The notes: generated by a model from the letters alone, not told the origin. A DNA stretch of 64,000 bases from Legionella busanensis (GCF_900461525.1 NZ_UGOD01000001.1:2573001-2637000), one strand, 5' to 3'; shown: positions 8,816-19,088, counted from the first letter of the stretch. Numbers and translations are program-made.

Positions 8816-11140
8816 ATGAATGATGCTGTGATAACAACTTTTCGTAGAGCAAAAATTTATCAGCAAAGACATTTTAAATTTGATTTTGTTGCTGCAATTG
8901 TAGTTTTTCTGGTGGCTGTTCCTTTATGTTTAGGGATAGCACTTGCTTCAGGCGCCCCCCTTTTTTCAGGGCTTGTAAGTGGTGTCATTGGGGGCGTTGT
9001 TGTAGGTTTACTTAGTGGCTCGCAAGTAAGTGTAAGTGGCCCTGCAGCTGGAATGGCTGCAGTCGTTTTGACTGCAATCACTCAGCTAGGGGATTTTCAA
9101 ACCTTTCTTTTAGCTTTAGTACTAGCAGGTATTATTCAAGGCCTTATGGGCGCATTACGTGCAGGTTTTATTGTTGAATATGTACCATCTAATGTGGTTC
9201 AAGGTCTCTTATGTGCTATTGGTATTTTGTTAATTATTAAACAAATTCCATTAGCCTTTACTCTATCAAAGGATCTTAAAGAGTTACAAAGTCATCTGTT
9301 AGAGACTACAGAGGGTCTTACTTTTAGCCCGCTTTATGAATTTTCCCAGCATATTAATGAAGGGGCGGCTATTATTTCTTTAATTTCCTTTACCATTTTA
9401 ATTTATTTTGAAAAAACTAAATTGAAATTTTTGCGTGGTATTCCAGCCCCTATTATTGTAGTTATCGCCGGTATTTTAATTAATGAGTTATTTCTCTTTA
9501 CTGACTCAACGCTAGCTCAAAATAATCCTCATTTAGTAAATATACCTAGTAATGACGGATTTCTTGATTTCTTTACCCAGTTCCAGACACCTAATTGGTC
9601 AGCTTGGGGCAATCCAAAAGTTTATTTATATGCCTTTATTATAGCGATTGTTGCCTCTTTAGAAAGCTTACTTAATGTTAAAGCTTCAGAGAAATTAGAC
9701 AAAAAACGGCGGACGACCTCTAAGGATCAAGAATTACTTGCACAAGGTACCGGTAACTTTATTTCTGGCTTAATTGGTGGTTTGCCCATTACATCAGTTA
9801 TTGTGCGTACATCTGTTAATATTCAAGCTGGCGCAAAAACTAAGATGGCGGCTGTTTTACATGGTTTTCTATTATTCTTTGCAGTACTTCTAATTCCAGG
9901 TTGGCTTAATAAAATTCCTTTATCTTCGCTTGCCGCAATCTTAATATTTACGGGATATAAATTAACTAAACCTGCAATTTATAAGTCCATTTATCATCAA
10001 GGTTTAGATCGATTCATTCCATTTATAGCAACCGTAATTAGTATTGTCGTTTTTAATTTACTTGCCGGTATTTTAATTGGTTTAGCTATTAGCTTATTTT
10101 ATATTTTAAAAACAAATAGTCAGGCACGTTTAGATATCATTAAAGAAGTTTACCCCAATGGTATCACTAATAGACTTGTTCTGCCTCAGCAGATAACGTT
10201 TTTAAATAAAGCCTCTTTAGTTGCTGAACTAAACTCAATACCTAATGATTCTCAACTTATTATCGATGCCCGTTATGCAAATTATATTGATAAAGAAATA
10301 ATTGAGCTTATTAAAGAGTTTCAACAAGAACAGGCCCCTGTTAATAATATTTCTTTAAACTTAGTAGGTTTTAAAAACTATTATGATATTCATAATTATA
10401 TCGATTTTATTACGGTAACTACCTATGATGTACAAACAACCTTAACACCTGTTGAAGTACTAACTATTTTAAAAGAAGGTAATCAACGTTTCTTAAATGA
10501 CACACGTATTCATCGGATCTCCAAGCTTGATATTCAACATACAGCAAAAACTCAACATCCTATGGCTGTTGTTTTAGGCTGTATCGACTCACGTGTGCCT
10601 GTTGAAACTATTTTTGATATGAGTTTTGGTGATTTATTTTGTATACGTGTGGCTGGTAATGTCGTTAATGAAGATGTTTTAGCAAGTATGGAATATGCTT
10701 GCCAAGTTGTTGGTGCAAAACTAATCGTTGTATTAGGGCATACGCGTTGTGGCGCTATTCAAGCTGCTTGTGATAATGTTGAGAAAGGGCATATTACCCA
10801 ACTCTTAGCGAAAATTAAGCCTGCTATTAGCGCTGAAGTAGAAACAACAGAAGACAGAACGGGCCAAAATAAAAAATTTATTGCTAATGTAACTGCATTA
10901 AATATTGCTAATACTATGCATCAAGTCTATCAAGACAGCGAAATCCTTAAATTATTAATTGAGCAAGAAAAGATTGCTATTGTAGGTGCCATTTATGATG
11001 TTGAAAGTGGCCGGGTTCACTTTGATGATTATTCCAATCATATTACTCGTCTAGGTAAAACGCATGACGAGGTATTAGTACATAAAACTCGCCCTATTAT
11101 TGAAAAAGCAAAAGATTTGAAAGCGTCTAATTTAAAATAA
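8816..11140 (+). CDS. SulP-family anion transporter fused to beta-carbonic anhydrase
   Basis: A 774-residue fusion. Residues about 20-440 form a SulP permease with many membrane segments and the motif VSGPAAGMAA. A degenerate STAS-like stretch covers about 440-530. Residues about 545-765 are a beta-carbonic anhydrase with its zinc and catalytic set complete: Cys589, Asp591 and Arg593 (CIDSR), His642 and Cys645 (HTRC). The likely role is bicarbonate, or another anion, uptake coupled to CO2/bicarbonate interconversion at the inner membrane. Such fusions are known in several bacteria, but the substrate here is inferred. A GC-containing hairpin lies just beyond the stop. Confidence 0.93.
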   Translation: MNDAVITTFRRAKIYQQRHFKFDFVAAIVVFLVAVPLCLGIALASGAPLFSGLVSGVIGGVVVGLLSGSQVSVSGPAAGMAAVVLTAITQLGDFQTFLLALVLAGIIQGLMGALRAGFIVEYVPSNVVQGLLCAIGILLIIKQIPLAFTLSKDLKELQSHLLETTEGLTFSPLYEFSQHINEGAAIISLISFTILIYFEKTKLKFLRGIPAPIIVVIAGILINELFLFTDSTLAQNNPHLVNIPSNDGFLDFFTQFQTPNWSAWGNPKVYLYAFIIAIVASLESLLNVKASEKLDKKRRTTSKDQELLAQGTGNFISGLIGGLPITSVIVRTSVNIQAGAKTKMAAVLHGFLLFFAVLLIPGWLNKIPLSSLAAILIFTGYKLTKPAIYKSIYHQGLDRFIPFIATVISIVVFNLLAGILIGLAISLFYILKTNSQARLDIIKEVYPNGITNRLVLPQQITFLNKASLVAELNSIPNDSQLIIDARYANYIDKEIIELIKEFQQEQAPVNNISLNLVGFKNYYDIHNYIDFITVTTYDVQTTLTPVEVLTILKEGNQRFLNDTRIHRISKLDIQHTAKTQHPMAVVLGCIDSRVPVETIFDMSFGDLFCIRVAGNVVNEDVLASMEYACQVVGAKLIVVLGHTRCGAIQAACDNVEKGHITQLLAKIKPAISAEVETTEDRTGQNKKFIANVTALNIANTMHQVYQDSEILKLLIEQEKIAIVGAIYDVESGRVHFDDYSNHITRLGKTHDEVLVHKTRPIIEKAKDLKASNLK

Positions 11141-11157
11141 ACTATTTGTCTCCTAAG

Positions 11158-11192
11158 CTTAAATACTGTAGTCGATTACTGCGGTATTTAAG
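11158..11192. terminator. Bidirectional terminator-like hairpin
   Basis: CTTAAATACTGTAG and CTGCGGTATTTAAG pair over 14 positions with two G-U type differences and a 7-nt loop. It sits between the convergent stops of the SulP-CA gene and the LysR gene. Confidence 0.55.
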
Positions 11193-11244
11193 CATTCAAA
11201 GCCTGCAACCCTCATTCTAGGAAATTAATGTTGCAATAGCCTTC

Positions 11245-12144
11245 TTAAAAAGATATATCTTTAATCATAGCTTCAACCCAAACCTTAACTTTTGGTTGCA
11301 TAAATCGTGCTGGGTGATAAAAAATAAATACAGGGATGGTTGGCATTGGATAATCCGTTAATACTTCTACTAAATCCCCTTTTTCTAATGCGTTTTTAAC
11401 CTGATAAGCATGTAGGGCAATGACACCTAGCCCTTGACACGCACAATCAACCATAGCTGTTGCGTCATTTAAAAATAAACTCGGTTTTAAAAAGATAGTC
11501 TCACCATTAGCAAAGGTCCAAGAGTCATTTGGGACTCGCATGCTATGGGTGATGTAAGCATGTTTGGTTAAATCAGAGGGTTTTCTGAGTTCTGCTGCTT
11601 GTTTAAGGTAACTTTTTGCTGCACAAAAAACATAACGAGTAGTGCCAATTTTTTTTTGGATGGAATTTGAAGCAACTGGCATGGACATACCAAATACAAC
11701 ATCTAAATCTTCTGCAGGTAAATGAGGTACTTGCTCAGCAATTTGTAAATCAAGAATAATGTTGGGATACTTTTCTTTAAAACCTACCATTCGTGGTATT
11801 ATTATTTGCTCAGCAAAAAAACGAGCACTTTTAACCCGGACTAATCCTAAAGGCTCTGTTTTAAATTTAGCAACCATATTCGTTGCTCGCTCAAGTGAAA
11901 TTAATACGCCTTGTACCTCTTGATAATACATTTCACCTAAGGCAGTTAGTGTGACTTTCCGAGTAGTTCTTGCAAACAAAGCAGCACCTAATTCTTTCTC
12001 TAGTAAAGAAATTTGTTTACTTACAGCAGCAGCTGAAATATTTAAAGCTTTAGCCGCTAAGGTAAAATTGCAAGATTGCGCAACTCTACAAAATGTTTGA
12101 ATCAAACCAAATGTATTCACTTTGTCTCTAGTTAATAGGTTCAC
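11245..12144 (-). CDS. LysR-family transcriptional regulator
   Basis: A DNA-binding regulator of usual LysR length (about 299 residues). The N-terminal helix-turn-helix is FTLAAKALNISAAAVSKQI, followed by LEKELGAALFARTTRKVTLT, and a C-terminal effector-binding domain. The start is uncertain: no ATG fits. GTG at 12144 or 12120 is plausible, while the longest frame (GTG 12252) would overlap the proS start, so I reject it. It is divergent from proS. The target is unknown; nothing nearby points to an inducer. Confidence 0.88.
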   Translation of the reverse strand: MNLLTRDKVNTFGLIQTFCRVAQSCNFTLAAKALNISAAAVSKQISLLEKELGAALFARTTRKVTLTALGEMYYQEVQGVLISLERATNMVAKFKTEPLGLVRVKSARFFAEQIIIPRMVGFKEKYPNIILDLQIAEQVPHLPAEDLDVVFGMSMPVASNSIQKKIGTTRYVFCAAKSYLKQAAELRKPSDLTKHAYITHSMRVPNDSWTFANGETIFLKPSLFLNDATAMVDCACQGLGVIALHAYQVKNALEKGDLVEVLTDYPMPTIPVFIFYHPARFMQPKVKVWVEAMIKDISF

Positions 12145-12244
12145 TTTTAGTTTACCGTGTCCTTCAAGAAGAATAGAAATGATAAATCGCAAATTAGAAA
12201 TAATACATATATAATGAGCAATTTGATTGTAATTAGGAACTAAT

Positions 12245-13960
12245 ATGCGCACATCTCAATGGTTTTTAGCTACGCTACGAGAAACGCCCAGTGACGCTGA
12301 AATTGTATCACATCAGCTTATGCTGCGAGCAGGAATGATTCGCAAGTTAGGATCAGGATTATATACTTGGTTACCGCTTGGTCTCAAAGTTTTACAAAAA
12401 GTAGAACAAATTGTTAGAGAAGAGATGAACCGCGCTAACGCCATAGAAGTGTTAATGCCAGCAATACAGCCTGCTGAATTATGGCAAGAAACAGGTCGCT
12501 GGGATACCTTTGGTGGGCAGTTGTTAACCATGAAGGATAACAGCGATAGAGATTACTGTTTTGGGCCTACTCATGAAGAGGTTATCACCGACTTAATGCG
12601 TAATGAATTAAGGTCCTATAAGCAACTACCTATTAATCTTTATCAAATTCAAACTAAATTTCGTGATGAAATTCGACCTCGCTTTGGCGTTATGCGTGCT
12701 AGAGAATTTATTATGAAAGACTCTTATTCTTTTCATTTAACCTCTGAGTCATTACAAGAAACTTATGATGCAATGTATGCAACTTACTGCCGTATTTTTG
12801 ATAGACTAGGTTTAAAATATAGAGCTGTAGAAGCAGATACGGGTGCTATTGGCGGTTCAGCCTCACATGAATTTCAAGTCTTAGCTGACTCGGGTGAAGA
12901 TATTATTTTCTATAGTGATGGTAGTAATTATGCAGCGAATATAGAGCAAGCAACGAGCTTAGCGCCACCGCCTACTACAACGCCACCAGCGCAAGAAATA
13001 GAGCTTGTTGATACGACTGGTAAAAAAACAATTAAAGATGTCTCTGACTATTTAAATGTGACACCTGAACAAACTGTCAAAACATTAATTGTAGAAGGCA
13101 CTACTCATCCTCTAATTGCCTTAGTTTTACGTGGCGATGATGAACTAAATGAAATTAAAGCCAGTAAAAATCCAATTATTAAATCACCCTTAAAATTTGC
13201 CGATGAAAAAATTATCGAATCAACATTAGGCGCACCTACTGGCTCTTTAGGGCCTGTTAATCTCCCTATTCCAGCTATTGTTGATTATAACGCGCTTGCA
13301 CTTACCTCTTTTGTTTGTGGTGCAAATCAAGCTAATAAGCATTTTATTAATGCAGCTTGGAATCGCGATGCTTCTTATCAAGTTGCCTATGACTTAAGGC
13401 AGGTTAAAGAGGGTGATCCTAGCCCCGATGGTCAAGGTAAATTACATGCTTGCCGTGGTATCGAGGTAGGCCATGTTTTTCAATTAGGTGATAAGTATGC
13501 TAAAGCCATGAATGCTGCAGTGCTTAACGAAGCAGGTGAATTACAAACATTATCGATGGGCTGTTACGGGCTGGGTATTAGCCGTGTGGTTGCCGCTGCA
13601 ATTGAGCAACATCATGACGCGCGTGGCATCATTTGGCCAGAACCACTTGCTCCTTTTCAAGTAGTACTTATTCCTATTAATGGTCATCGCTCACCTGCTG
13701 TAGCAGAAATGACTGAAAAACTCTATCAGGAGTTGATAAGTTTGGGCATTGAAACACTATTAGATGATCGTAATGAGCGGCCAGGCGTTTTATTTGCTGA
13801 CTGTGATCTAATTGGTATACCCCATCGCCTTGTTATAAGTGAACGTCATTTACAACAGCAAGCTGTTGAGTATAAAGCACGAAATAAAGAAGATATCGAA
13901 ATGATAAGTCTAGACAACTTATCTAATTTCTTTAAAAAGTTATTACTAAATAAAAAATAA
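12245..13960 (+). CDS. proS: Proline--tRNA ligase
   Basis: A 571-residue class II synthetase charging tRNA-Pro. N-terminal [18 protein letters not shown] is typical of bacterial ProS. Motif 2 ([21 protein letters not shown]) is split by [11 protein letters not shown], which precedes the editing (INS) domain at about residues 225-400. Motif 3 [10 protein letters not shown] and the C-terminal anticodon-binding domain follow. The length matches E. coli ProS (572). It is transcribed alone, divergent from the LysR gene. Confidence 0.97.
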   Translation: MRTSQWFLATLRETPSDAEIVSHQLMLRAGMIRKLGSGLYTWLPLGLKVLQKVEQIVREEMNRANAIEVLMPAIQPAELWQETGRWDTFGGQLLTMKDNSDRDYCFGPTHEEVITDLMRNELRSYKQLPINLYQIQTKFRDEIRPRFGVMRAREFIMKDSYSFHLTSESLQETYDAMYATYCRIFDRLGLKYRAVEADTGAIGGSASHEFQVLADSGEDIIFYSDGSNYAANIEQATSLAPPPTTTPPAQEIELVDTTGKKTIKDVSDYLNVTPEQTVKTLIVEGTTHPLIALVLRGDDELNEIKASKNPIIKSPLKFADEKIIESTLGAPTGSLGPVNLPIPAIVDYNALALTSFVCGANQANKHFINAAWNRDASYQVAYDLRQVKEGDPSPDGQGKLHACRGIEVGHVFQLGDKYAKAMNAAVLNEAGELQTLSMGCYGLGISRVVAAAIEQHHDARGIIWPEPLAPFQVVLIPINGHRSPAVAEMTEKLYQELISLGIETLLDDRNERPGVLFADCDLIGIPHRLVISERHLQQQAVEYKARNKEDIEMISLDNLSNFFKKLLLNKK

Positions 13961-14404
13961 AATTAGGTTTATACTTTTTTAGCTTAGACTAAAATTGGAT
14001 AAGCTTGATCTATAAATTCTAGTAATTAGTACCAGTTGCTAATTTACCTATCTCCTAGTACTTAGTGTCAGTTGCCAATTTATCTATCACCTACGTGCCG
14101 CGGCTTGTCCGCGGTATCCAGTAGATGGTCAAATTAAAATCCATCCTATCTCAATTTATTAAATGATAAAAGCAAGCTCAGAAGATAAAGGTGCTAATAG
14201 TAAGTACAAAATAAGTTTGCAATAGGTAGACTTATACTCAATCCATAATGGTATCAGTTGTATAGCCAAATTTGCCAATGATTTAGATCTTACTGGATAT
14301 CGTGGACAAGCCGCGGTACGTAGGCGGTTGGTTGGTGGATTATTAACATCACCTAATAGGACAAAAAATCTCAAAGTCTAATTTTTATAAAGCTAAATTA
14401 GATG
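13961..14404. repeat. Intergenic region with a long imperfect inverted repeat (family B ends)
   Basis: No credible gene. Left arm 14090-14126 (CCTACGTGCCGCGGCTTGTC and on to CCAGTAGA) reappears in inverted orientation at 14287-14325, with about 32 of 36 positions matching by eye. The two arms enclose about 160 bp of AT-rich sequence. Each arm is itself a family B palindrome (CCGCGGCTTGTCCGCGG). A 71-codon frame on the minus strand (14159-14374) runs through the right arm and has no protein-like features. Confidence 0.7.
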
Positions 14405-16213
14405 TTAATTTAATACTAAGACGCTATCTAATAATTGCCGAGTATAATCATGTTTTGGCTTAGCAAAGACTTCCTCACAAGGTCCTTGCTCAATAATTTT
14501 TCCTGCTTTCATAACCATCAAATCATCAGCAAAATAAGACACAACACCCATATTGTGAGTAATAAATAAGTAAGCTATTCCTAACTCTGCTTGTAGCCGT
14601 TTTAATAAGTTTAACAATTGTGCTTGTACTGATACATCAAGTGCACTTGTAGGCTCATCACAAACTAAAACTTCAGGTTCGATAGCTAATGCGCGCGCAA
14701 TACAAATACGCTGCCGCTGCCCACCAGAAAATTGATGTGGATAACGCTCAAGACTAGTTTGCGGTAAATTAACGTAATCTAACAATTGTAATTGTCTACG
14801 TTTAATAGCATCGCTTTTTAAACCTTGTGCCACCATTCCTTCTGCCAAAATTTCGTTTACTGTTAAACGGGGATTCATTGAGGCATAAGGATCTTGGAAA
14901 ATAATTTGTACCTTTTTGCGATAATTCTTTAAAGCACTGCTTCGCAAATATGACACTGATTGACCACGATAATTAACCTCACCATTGGTAATAGGTAATA
15001 AATGAAGTAATGCTCGACTAACGGTCGTTTTACCACAACCTGACTCACCAACTAAAGCAAGGGTTTTACCTTTATATAACTTAAATGATAAATCATCGAC
15101 TGCCTTAATTAATTTTTTTTGTTGTGGCAAAAACCCTTTACCTACATGGTAATAGACTTTAAGGTTTTTTACTTCAAGTAATAATTCTTGATTACTTTTG
15201 TCTAAAAATTTTTCCTCATTACCTTCTGGCAAAGGAGGTAACTCTTGTGTCTCTGGATAAAGATGACAGCGCACTAATTGATTATTAACAGGTTGTAATA
15301 TTGGCATTTGATGAGCACAGGGTGAAAATACATGTGCACAGCGAGGATGGAAACGACACCCTGACGGTAACTCTTCCATAGTTGGCACACTACCTGCAAT
15401 ACTTGATAAAAACTGATTTCTTTTCTGATAATGTGGTAAAGAAGCCAAAAGTTGTTGTGAATAAGGATGCTTGACGCACTTAAAAAATTCAGTAACTGTT
15501 GCCTCTTCAACAATTTGCCCAGCATACATAACACATACCTTATCTGCCATCGCTTTAACAACAGATAAATCATGGGTAATGAGTAAAATACTCATATTAG
15601 TTTCCTGCTGCAATTTTTTCAGCAATGTTAAAATTTGCGTCTGTATAACGACATCTAATGCAGTGGTAGGTTCATCAGCGATAAGTATTTTTGGATTATT
15701 CGCTAAAGCCATAGCAATAACAATTCTTTGCTTTTGTCCACCAGAAAGTTGATGAGGATATTGTTGTAAACGTAGTTCTGGTTCAGATATTTCTACTTTA
15801 TGTAGTAAGTCAATCATTCGCTGCTTAAGTTCATTAGCAGAAAGTTCTTGATGTGCTAGTAAAGCTTCTGCTAATTGCTCTTTAATAGGCAAAACAGGAT
15901 TTAAAGCAGTCATGGGCTCTTGAAAGATGATAGCAACACCTTGCCCACGCAAGTGGCGCATCTGCCGTTCTGGAAGAGACAGTATATCTTGTTTGGCAAT
16001 AGTAATTGTGCTCTTATCACTATACGCAGCATTATTAGGTAGAAGACGCATCATCGCTAATGCAGTTAACGATTTACCAGAGCCTGATTCGCCTAACAAT
16101 GCTAGCGTTTCACCAGGCATTAAAGCAAAGTTGATCTCGTCAACTGTTATAATAATGCCTTGGTCGGTTTCAAAAGCTACTGTAAGCTCTGCAACATTAG
16201 CTAGTTTGTCCAT
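14405..16213 (-). CDS. Oligopeptide-type ABC transporter ATPase with two fused NBDs (YejF/GsiA-like)
   Basis: A 602-residue cytoplasmic protein holding two DppD/DppF-type ATPase domains in one chain. NBD1 has GESGSGKS and [11 protein letters not shown]2 has GESGCGKT and FSGGQRQR. NBD1 ends with the Cys-rich motif GCRFHPRCAHVFSPC typical of OppD/DppD. It would power import of peptides or similar ligands. No permease or binding protein lies in the window, so its partners must be encoded elsewhere. It starts 6 bp after oxyR ends and is probably the last gene of the msbA-lpxK operon. Confidence 0.9.
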   Translation of the reverse strand: MDKLANVAELTVAFETDQGIIITVDEINFALMPGETLALLGESGSGKSLTALAMMRLLPNNAAYSDKSTITIAKQDILSLPERQMRHLRGQGVAIIFQEPMTALNPVLPIKEQLAEALLAHQELSANELKQRMIDLLHKVEISEPELRLQQYPHQLSGGQKQRIVIAMALANNPKILIADEPTTALDVVIQTQILTLLKKLQQETNMSILLITHDLSVVKAMADKVCVMYAGQIVEEATVTEFFKCVKHPYSQQLLASLPHYQKRNQFLSSIAGSVPTMEELPSGCRFHPRCAHVFSPCAHQMPILQPVNNQLVRCHLYPETQELPPLPEGNEEKFLDKSNQELLLEVKNLKVYYHVGKGFLPQQKKLIKAVDDLSFKLYKGKTLALVGESGCGKTTVSRALLHLLPITNGEVNYRGQSVSYLRSSALKNYRKKVQIIFQDPYASMNPRLTVNEILAEGMVAQGLKSDAIKRRQLQLLDYVNLPQTSLERYPHQFSGGQRQRICIARALAIEPEVLVCDEPTSALDVSVQAQLLNLLKRLQAELGIAYLFITHNMGVVSYFADDLMVMKAGKIIEQGPCEEVFAKPKHDYTRQLLDSVLVLN

Positions 16214-16219
16214 GATAAT

Positions 16220-17143
16220 TTAATTTAACCTAAATTTATTTTCTATCTGCTCTAAATGACTTTTGGCTGTTTTCGTGATTAATGTTGCTAGCTTTTGCAG
16301 GCAAATAACTTTTATTGACGTAGAACGCCAATATAAGGCGACAGTACGCACAGGCGCAGGTTTGGCAAAAGGAATAATCGATAAAGAATGATGAGATGCT
16401 GTTTGCATCTGCGTTGCTAAGGCTGGTATTAATGTAACACCAGCGCCTGCCTGGACCATAAGTCGTAACGTTTCTAAGCTCGTTGCTGTAAAATCTATTT
16501 TTGTTTCTGCTTGAGCTGTTTGACATAACGCCATTGCCTGCTCCCTTAAACAATGACCCTCGGCTAGTAAAAGAACGGCCTGCCCTTTTAACTCTTCTAA
16601 CTGAATTGATGAACGTTGATACAGCGGTGATAGAGCAGAGCAGATAAAATAAAAAGGCTCATCAAACAAATTATGTTGTACTAAATCACTTTGCACAGGT
16701 GTTGCCATTAGCGCCGCATCTAATTGCCCCTGGCTAAGCATCGTTGTTAATACGTCCGTTTTTTCTTCAACCAACCAAATACGCAGTTTAGGAAATTTTT
16801 TTTGAATATTAGGCATGACTAAAGGCAATAGATAAGGCGCTAAAGTTGGTATTACACCTAAGCGAATTTCACCAGAAAGGGGATCAGAGCTCACTTGAGC
16901 TAATTCTTTCATTTCTGCAACTTGCTGTAAAATCGCTTGCGCATACTTGACAAGGATTTGCCCTTGTTCTGTTAGCATCACTTGCTTATTGTTGCGTTCA
17001 AATAAAATTAAATTTAACTCTTCTTCTAATTTTTTAATCTGCATGCTAAGGGTTGGCTGACTGACATAACACAATTTAGCAGCCTCGCCAAAATGCTTTA
17101 CCCTCGCTAAAACGACGAAATAGTGTAGATCACGTAAGTTCAT
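16220..17143 (-). CDS. oxyR: Hydrogen peroxide-inducible regulator OxyR
   Basis: A 307-residue LysR-type regulator. It begins MNLRDLHYFVVLARVKHFGEAAKLC with the OxyR-type winged helix. The redox pair is Cys198 and Cys207 in GHCLREQAMALC, matching the spacing of E. coli Cys199/Cys208, so it should form the regulatory disulfide on peroxide exposure. Its ATG overlaps the stop of the preceding gene by 4 bp (ATGA). Location downstream of lipid A genes rather than beside ahpCF or a catalase is notable. Confidence 0.93.
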   Translation of the reverse strand: MNLRDLHYFVVLARVKHFGEAAKLCYVSQPTLSMQIKKLEEELNLILFERNNKQVMLTEQGQILVKYAQAILQQVAEMKELAQVSSDPLSGEIRLGVIPTLAPYLLPLVMPNIQKKFPKLRIWLVEEKTDVLTTMLSQGQLDAALMATPVQSDLVQHNLFDEPFYFICSALSPLYQRSSIQLEELKGQAVLLLAEGHCLREQAMALCQTAQAETKIDFTATSLETLRLMVQAGAGVTLIPALATQMQTASHHSLSIIPFAKPAPVRTVALYWRSTSIKVICLQKLATLITKTAKSHLEQIENKFRLN

Positions 17144-18114
17144 CCATTACCTTTTTCTTTAGCGCTAATCGCCTGTTCAATAATATGTTCATTAATATCA
17201 TTATAATGAATAGCACAAAATCCCGGCATTGTCGTATCAGTCAAGCCCATAACGAGCTGCTGATTTTCATTAATTTTATCAAGTAAATTCTCAAATGTTA
17301 GTTTTACTTTAGGTGATGAAATTTGTATGTCCCAATTATTTCCTTTGTCTTGAGTTAAGATAAATTGAGATATTGCTACCGGCATACCTTGTTCATTACG
17401 CCAGCCAGAAATAGAGCCGCGGCTTGCATCTGATTCCTGTAAACTTACTGAATACAAGCCACTACCGTTATTAAAATCACATAAAATTGACTTAACTAAG
17501 TGCCTCAGGGGCTGCGGTTTATTAACCCAAATTTGTTTAAACCAAGCCTTTTTAGCTGTAACAAATTGCTCTTTATTATCATTAGATACAATATGGCCAT
17601 TTAAGCGGCCAGTTTGATTAATAAAAAACTCTATACCTATTCTTAACTCTTGTTGTTTAGGAAGCGCTTGTGTTGAGCCTAACATATCAACTTTAAAATT
17701 GAATCCCTTTTTCTTTTTATTTTTTGCACCAAAAACCCAGCTATTATTAATTGGATTAAAGCGCAAAAATAGATTCCCTACTTGCCAATGAGTAAGCTCA
17801 GGATTATCAATTAGAGTATTACTTTGTTCATAGACTACAATTTGTTTTGACTGCGCATCTATAACTGTAGCTAAACCATGAAAATTATTGTAATTACGCT
17901 CAATTTCAAAAAAATAAATATATCGTTCGCCACTTTCATTAGTGACTATTCCAGAAAAGGCCCAGTTTGCTTGCGGCACATACAAAGACGAAATTTTTTG
18001 CAAAATTGTAGGTTCGGCGCTCTCAGCAGACTCAACTACCTCAGCGCGCACAAAGGAATAATTTAGTATTAATCCTAGAAAAAATAAAAGAGGATAAGTG
18101 TAAATTCGTTTCAT
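17140..18114 (-). CDS. Exported protein of unknown function (possibly lipocalin-like, AttH/CrtC type)
   Basis: A 324-residue protein with a Sec signal (MKRIYTYPLLFFLGLILNYSFVRA), so probably periplasmic. The body is beta-rich (WAFSGIVTNESGERYIYFFE; later ILCDFNNGSGLYSVSLQESD) and faintly recalls AttH/CrtC lipocalin-like proteins. That resemblance is a guess from pattern alone. It overlaps lpxK by 4 bp upstream and oxyR by 4 bp downstream, so it is translated within the lipid A operon. An envelope role is an inference from context. Confidence 0.85.
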   Translation of the reverse strand: MKRIYTYPLLFFLGLILNYSFVRAEVVESAESAEPTILQKISSLYVPQANWAFSGIVTNESGERYIYFFEIERNYNNFHGLATVIDAQSKQIVVYEQSNTLIDNPELTHWQVGNLFLRFNPINNSWVFGAKNKKKKGFNFKVDMLGSTQALPKQQELRIGIEFFINQTGRLNGHIVSNDNKEQFVTAKKAWFKQIWVNKPQPLRHLVKSILCDFNNGSGLYSVSLQESDASRGSISGWRNEQGMPVAISQFILTQDKGNNWDIQISSPKVKLTFENLLDKINENQQLVMGLTDTTMPGFCAIHYNDINEHIIEQAISAKEKGNG

Positions 18115-19088
18115 GTTGGCAATAACCTTTTAACTTGGTCATGTGACCAGAAAGCATCCCAAAAAGCATCACTTAATTTAGCCTCCACTGGTAAAAAGTA
18201 CCAATTATTAGTTGCAAATGGCTGACACTTTACTGCATCTTTTTCTGTCATAATGACAATATGATTTAAACTATTTAACTCTTCTTTAGTAAACTTATGA
18301 TGATCTGGAAAAGGATAGCACGTAAACTTTATACCCATGTTAGCAAGTGTGTTATAAAATCGTTGTGGATTTCCAATTGCAGCTACTGCAGCAATTGAAC
18401 CGTTCAATTCTGCAGCGTCAACAACTTTACCTGTTACTAAATTAATTAACTGCCCAGGCTGCATGCTCATCTGATAAGCATCAGCCCAGCTGCCTTCATT
18501 AACAATTAAAAAATCAGTTTTATTTAAACGTTTGGGATGTTCGCGTAATGGACCTGCAGGTAAACATAAACCATTACCAAAACCACGTGTTCCATCAATA
18601 ACTACGATTTCCATATGACGTGCCATTTTGTAATGCTGCAATCCATCATCACTAATAATAATTTGACTTTGATAATGCTTAGTTAAATAACTTACCGCCT
18701 CACTACGTTTAGGCGCTATCACGACAGGGCAGCCTGTCTTTTTGGCTATAAGCAAAGGCTCATCACCCACTAAACTAGCTTCGTCCGTAGGTTGTACTTT
18801 ATAAGGAAATTTTTTTATTGTTGCATGATAGCCCCGACTAACGACACCTACTTTTAAGCCTTTATCTTTTAAGGCCCTAGTTAAGGCAATAACTAACGGT
18901 GTTTTACCCACACCACCTACTGTTAAATTACCTACGACAATAACAGGAACTGAAGAATGCTGTTGTTTAAAGGATTGTAGATAGGCTCGCCGCCAATCTG
19001 CTATCTTCTGATAACAGTAAGATAAAGGCCAGAGCAGCCAGCGTCCTGGATGCTGGCTATACCAGAAATTCTCTAAACTACGTTGCAT
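18111..19088 (-). CDS. lpxK: Tetraacyldisaccharide 4'-kinase
   Basis: A 325-residue inner-membrane-associated kinase that phosphorylates the 4' position of the lipid A disaccharide. It has an N-terminal hydrophobic helix, Walker A GNLTVGGVGKT, and the family segment DDGLQHYKMARHMEIVVIDG. ATG at 19088 has AAGGAA about 9 nt upstream; the longer GTG start at 19097 would leave no room for it. It overlaps the msbA end by 11 bp, the conserved msbA-lpxK pairing. Confidence 0.95.
   Translation of the reverse strand: MQRSLENFWYSQHPGRWLLWPLSYCYQKIADWRRAYLQSFKQQHSSVPVIVVGNLTVGGVGKTPLVIALTRALKDKGLKVGVVSRGYHATIKKFPYKVQPTDEASLVGDEPLLIAKKTGCPVVIAPKRSEAVSYLTKHYQSQIIISDDGLQHYKMARHMEIVVIDGTRGFGNGLCLPAGPLREHPKRLNKTDFLIVNEGSWADAYQMSMQPGQLINLVTGKVVDAAELNGSIAAVAAIGNPQRFYNTLANMGIKFTCYPFPDHHKFTKEELNSLNHIVIMTEKDAVKCQPFATNNWYFLPVEAKLSDAFWDAFWSHDQVKRLLPT

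Noticed and set aside
12145-12252. N-terminal extension of the LysR regulator to GTG 12252
   Set aside because: It would overlap the proS start codon and adds 36 residues unlike LysR N-termini.
14159-14374. 71-codon frame on the minus strand
   Set aside because: It crosses a family B palindrome arm, lacks a ribosome site and has no protein-like composition.
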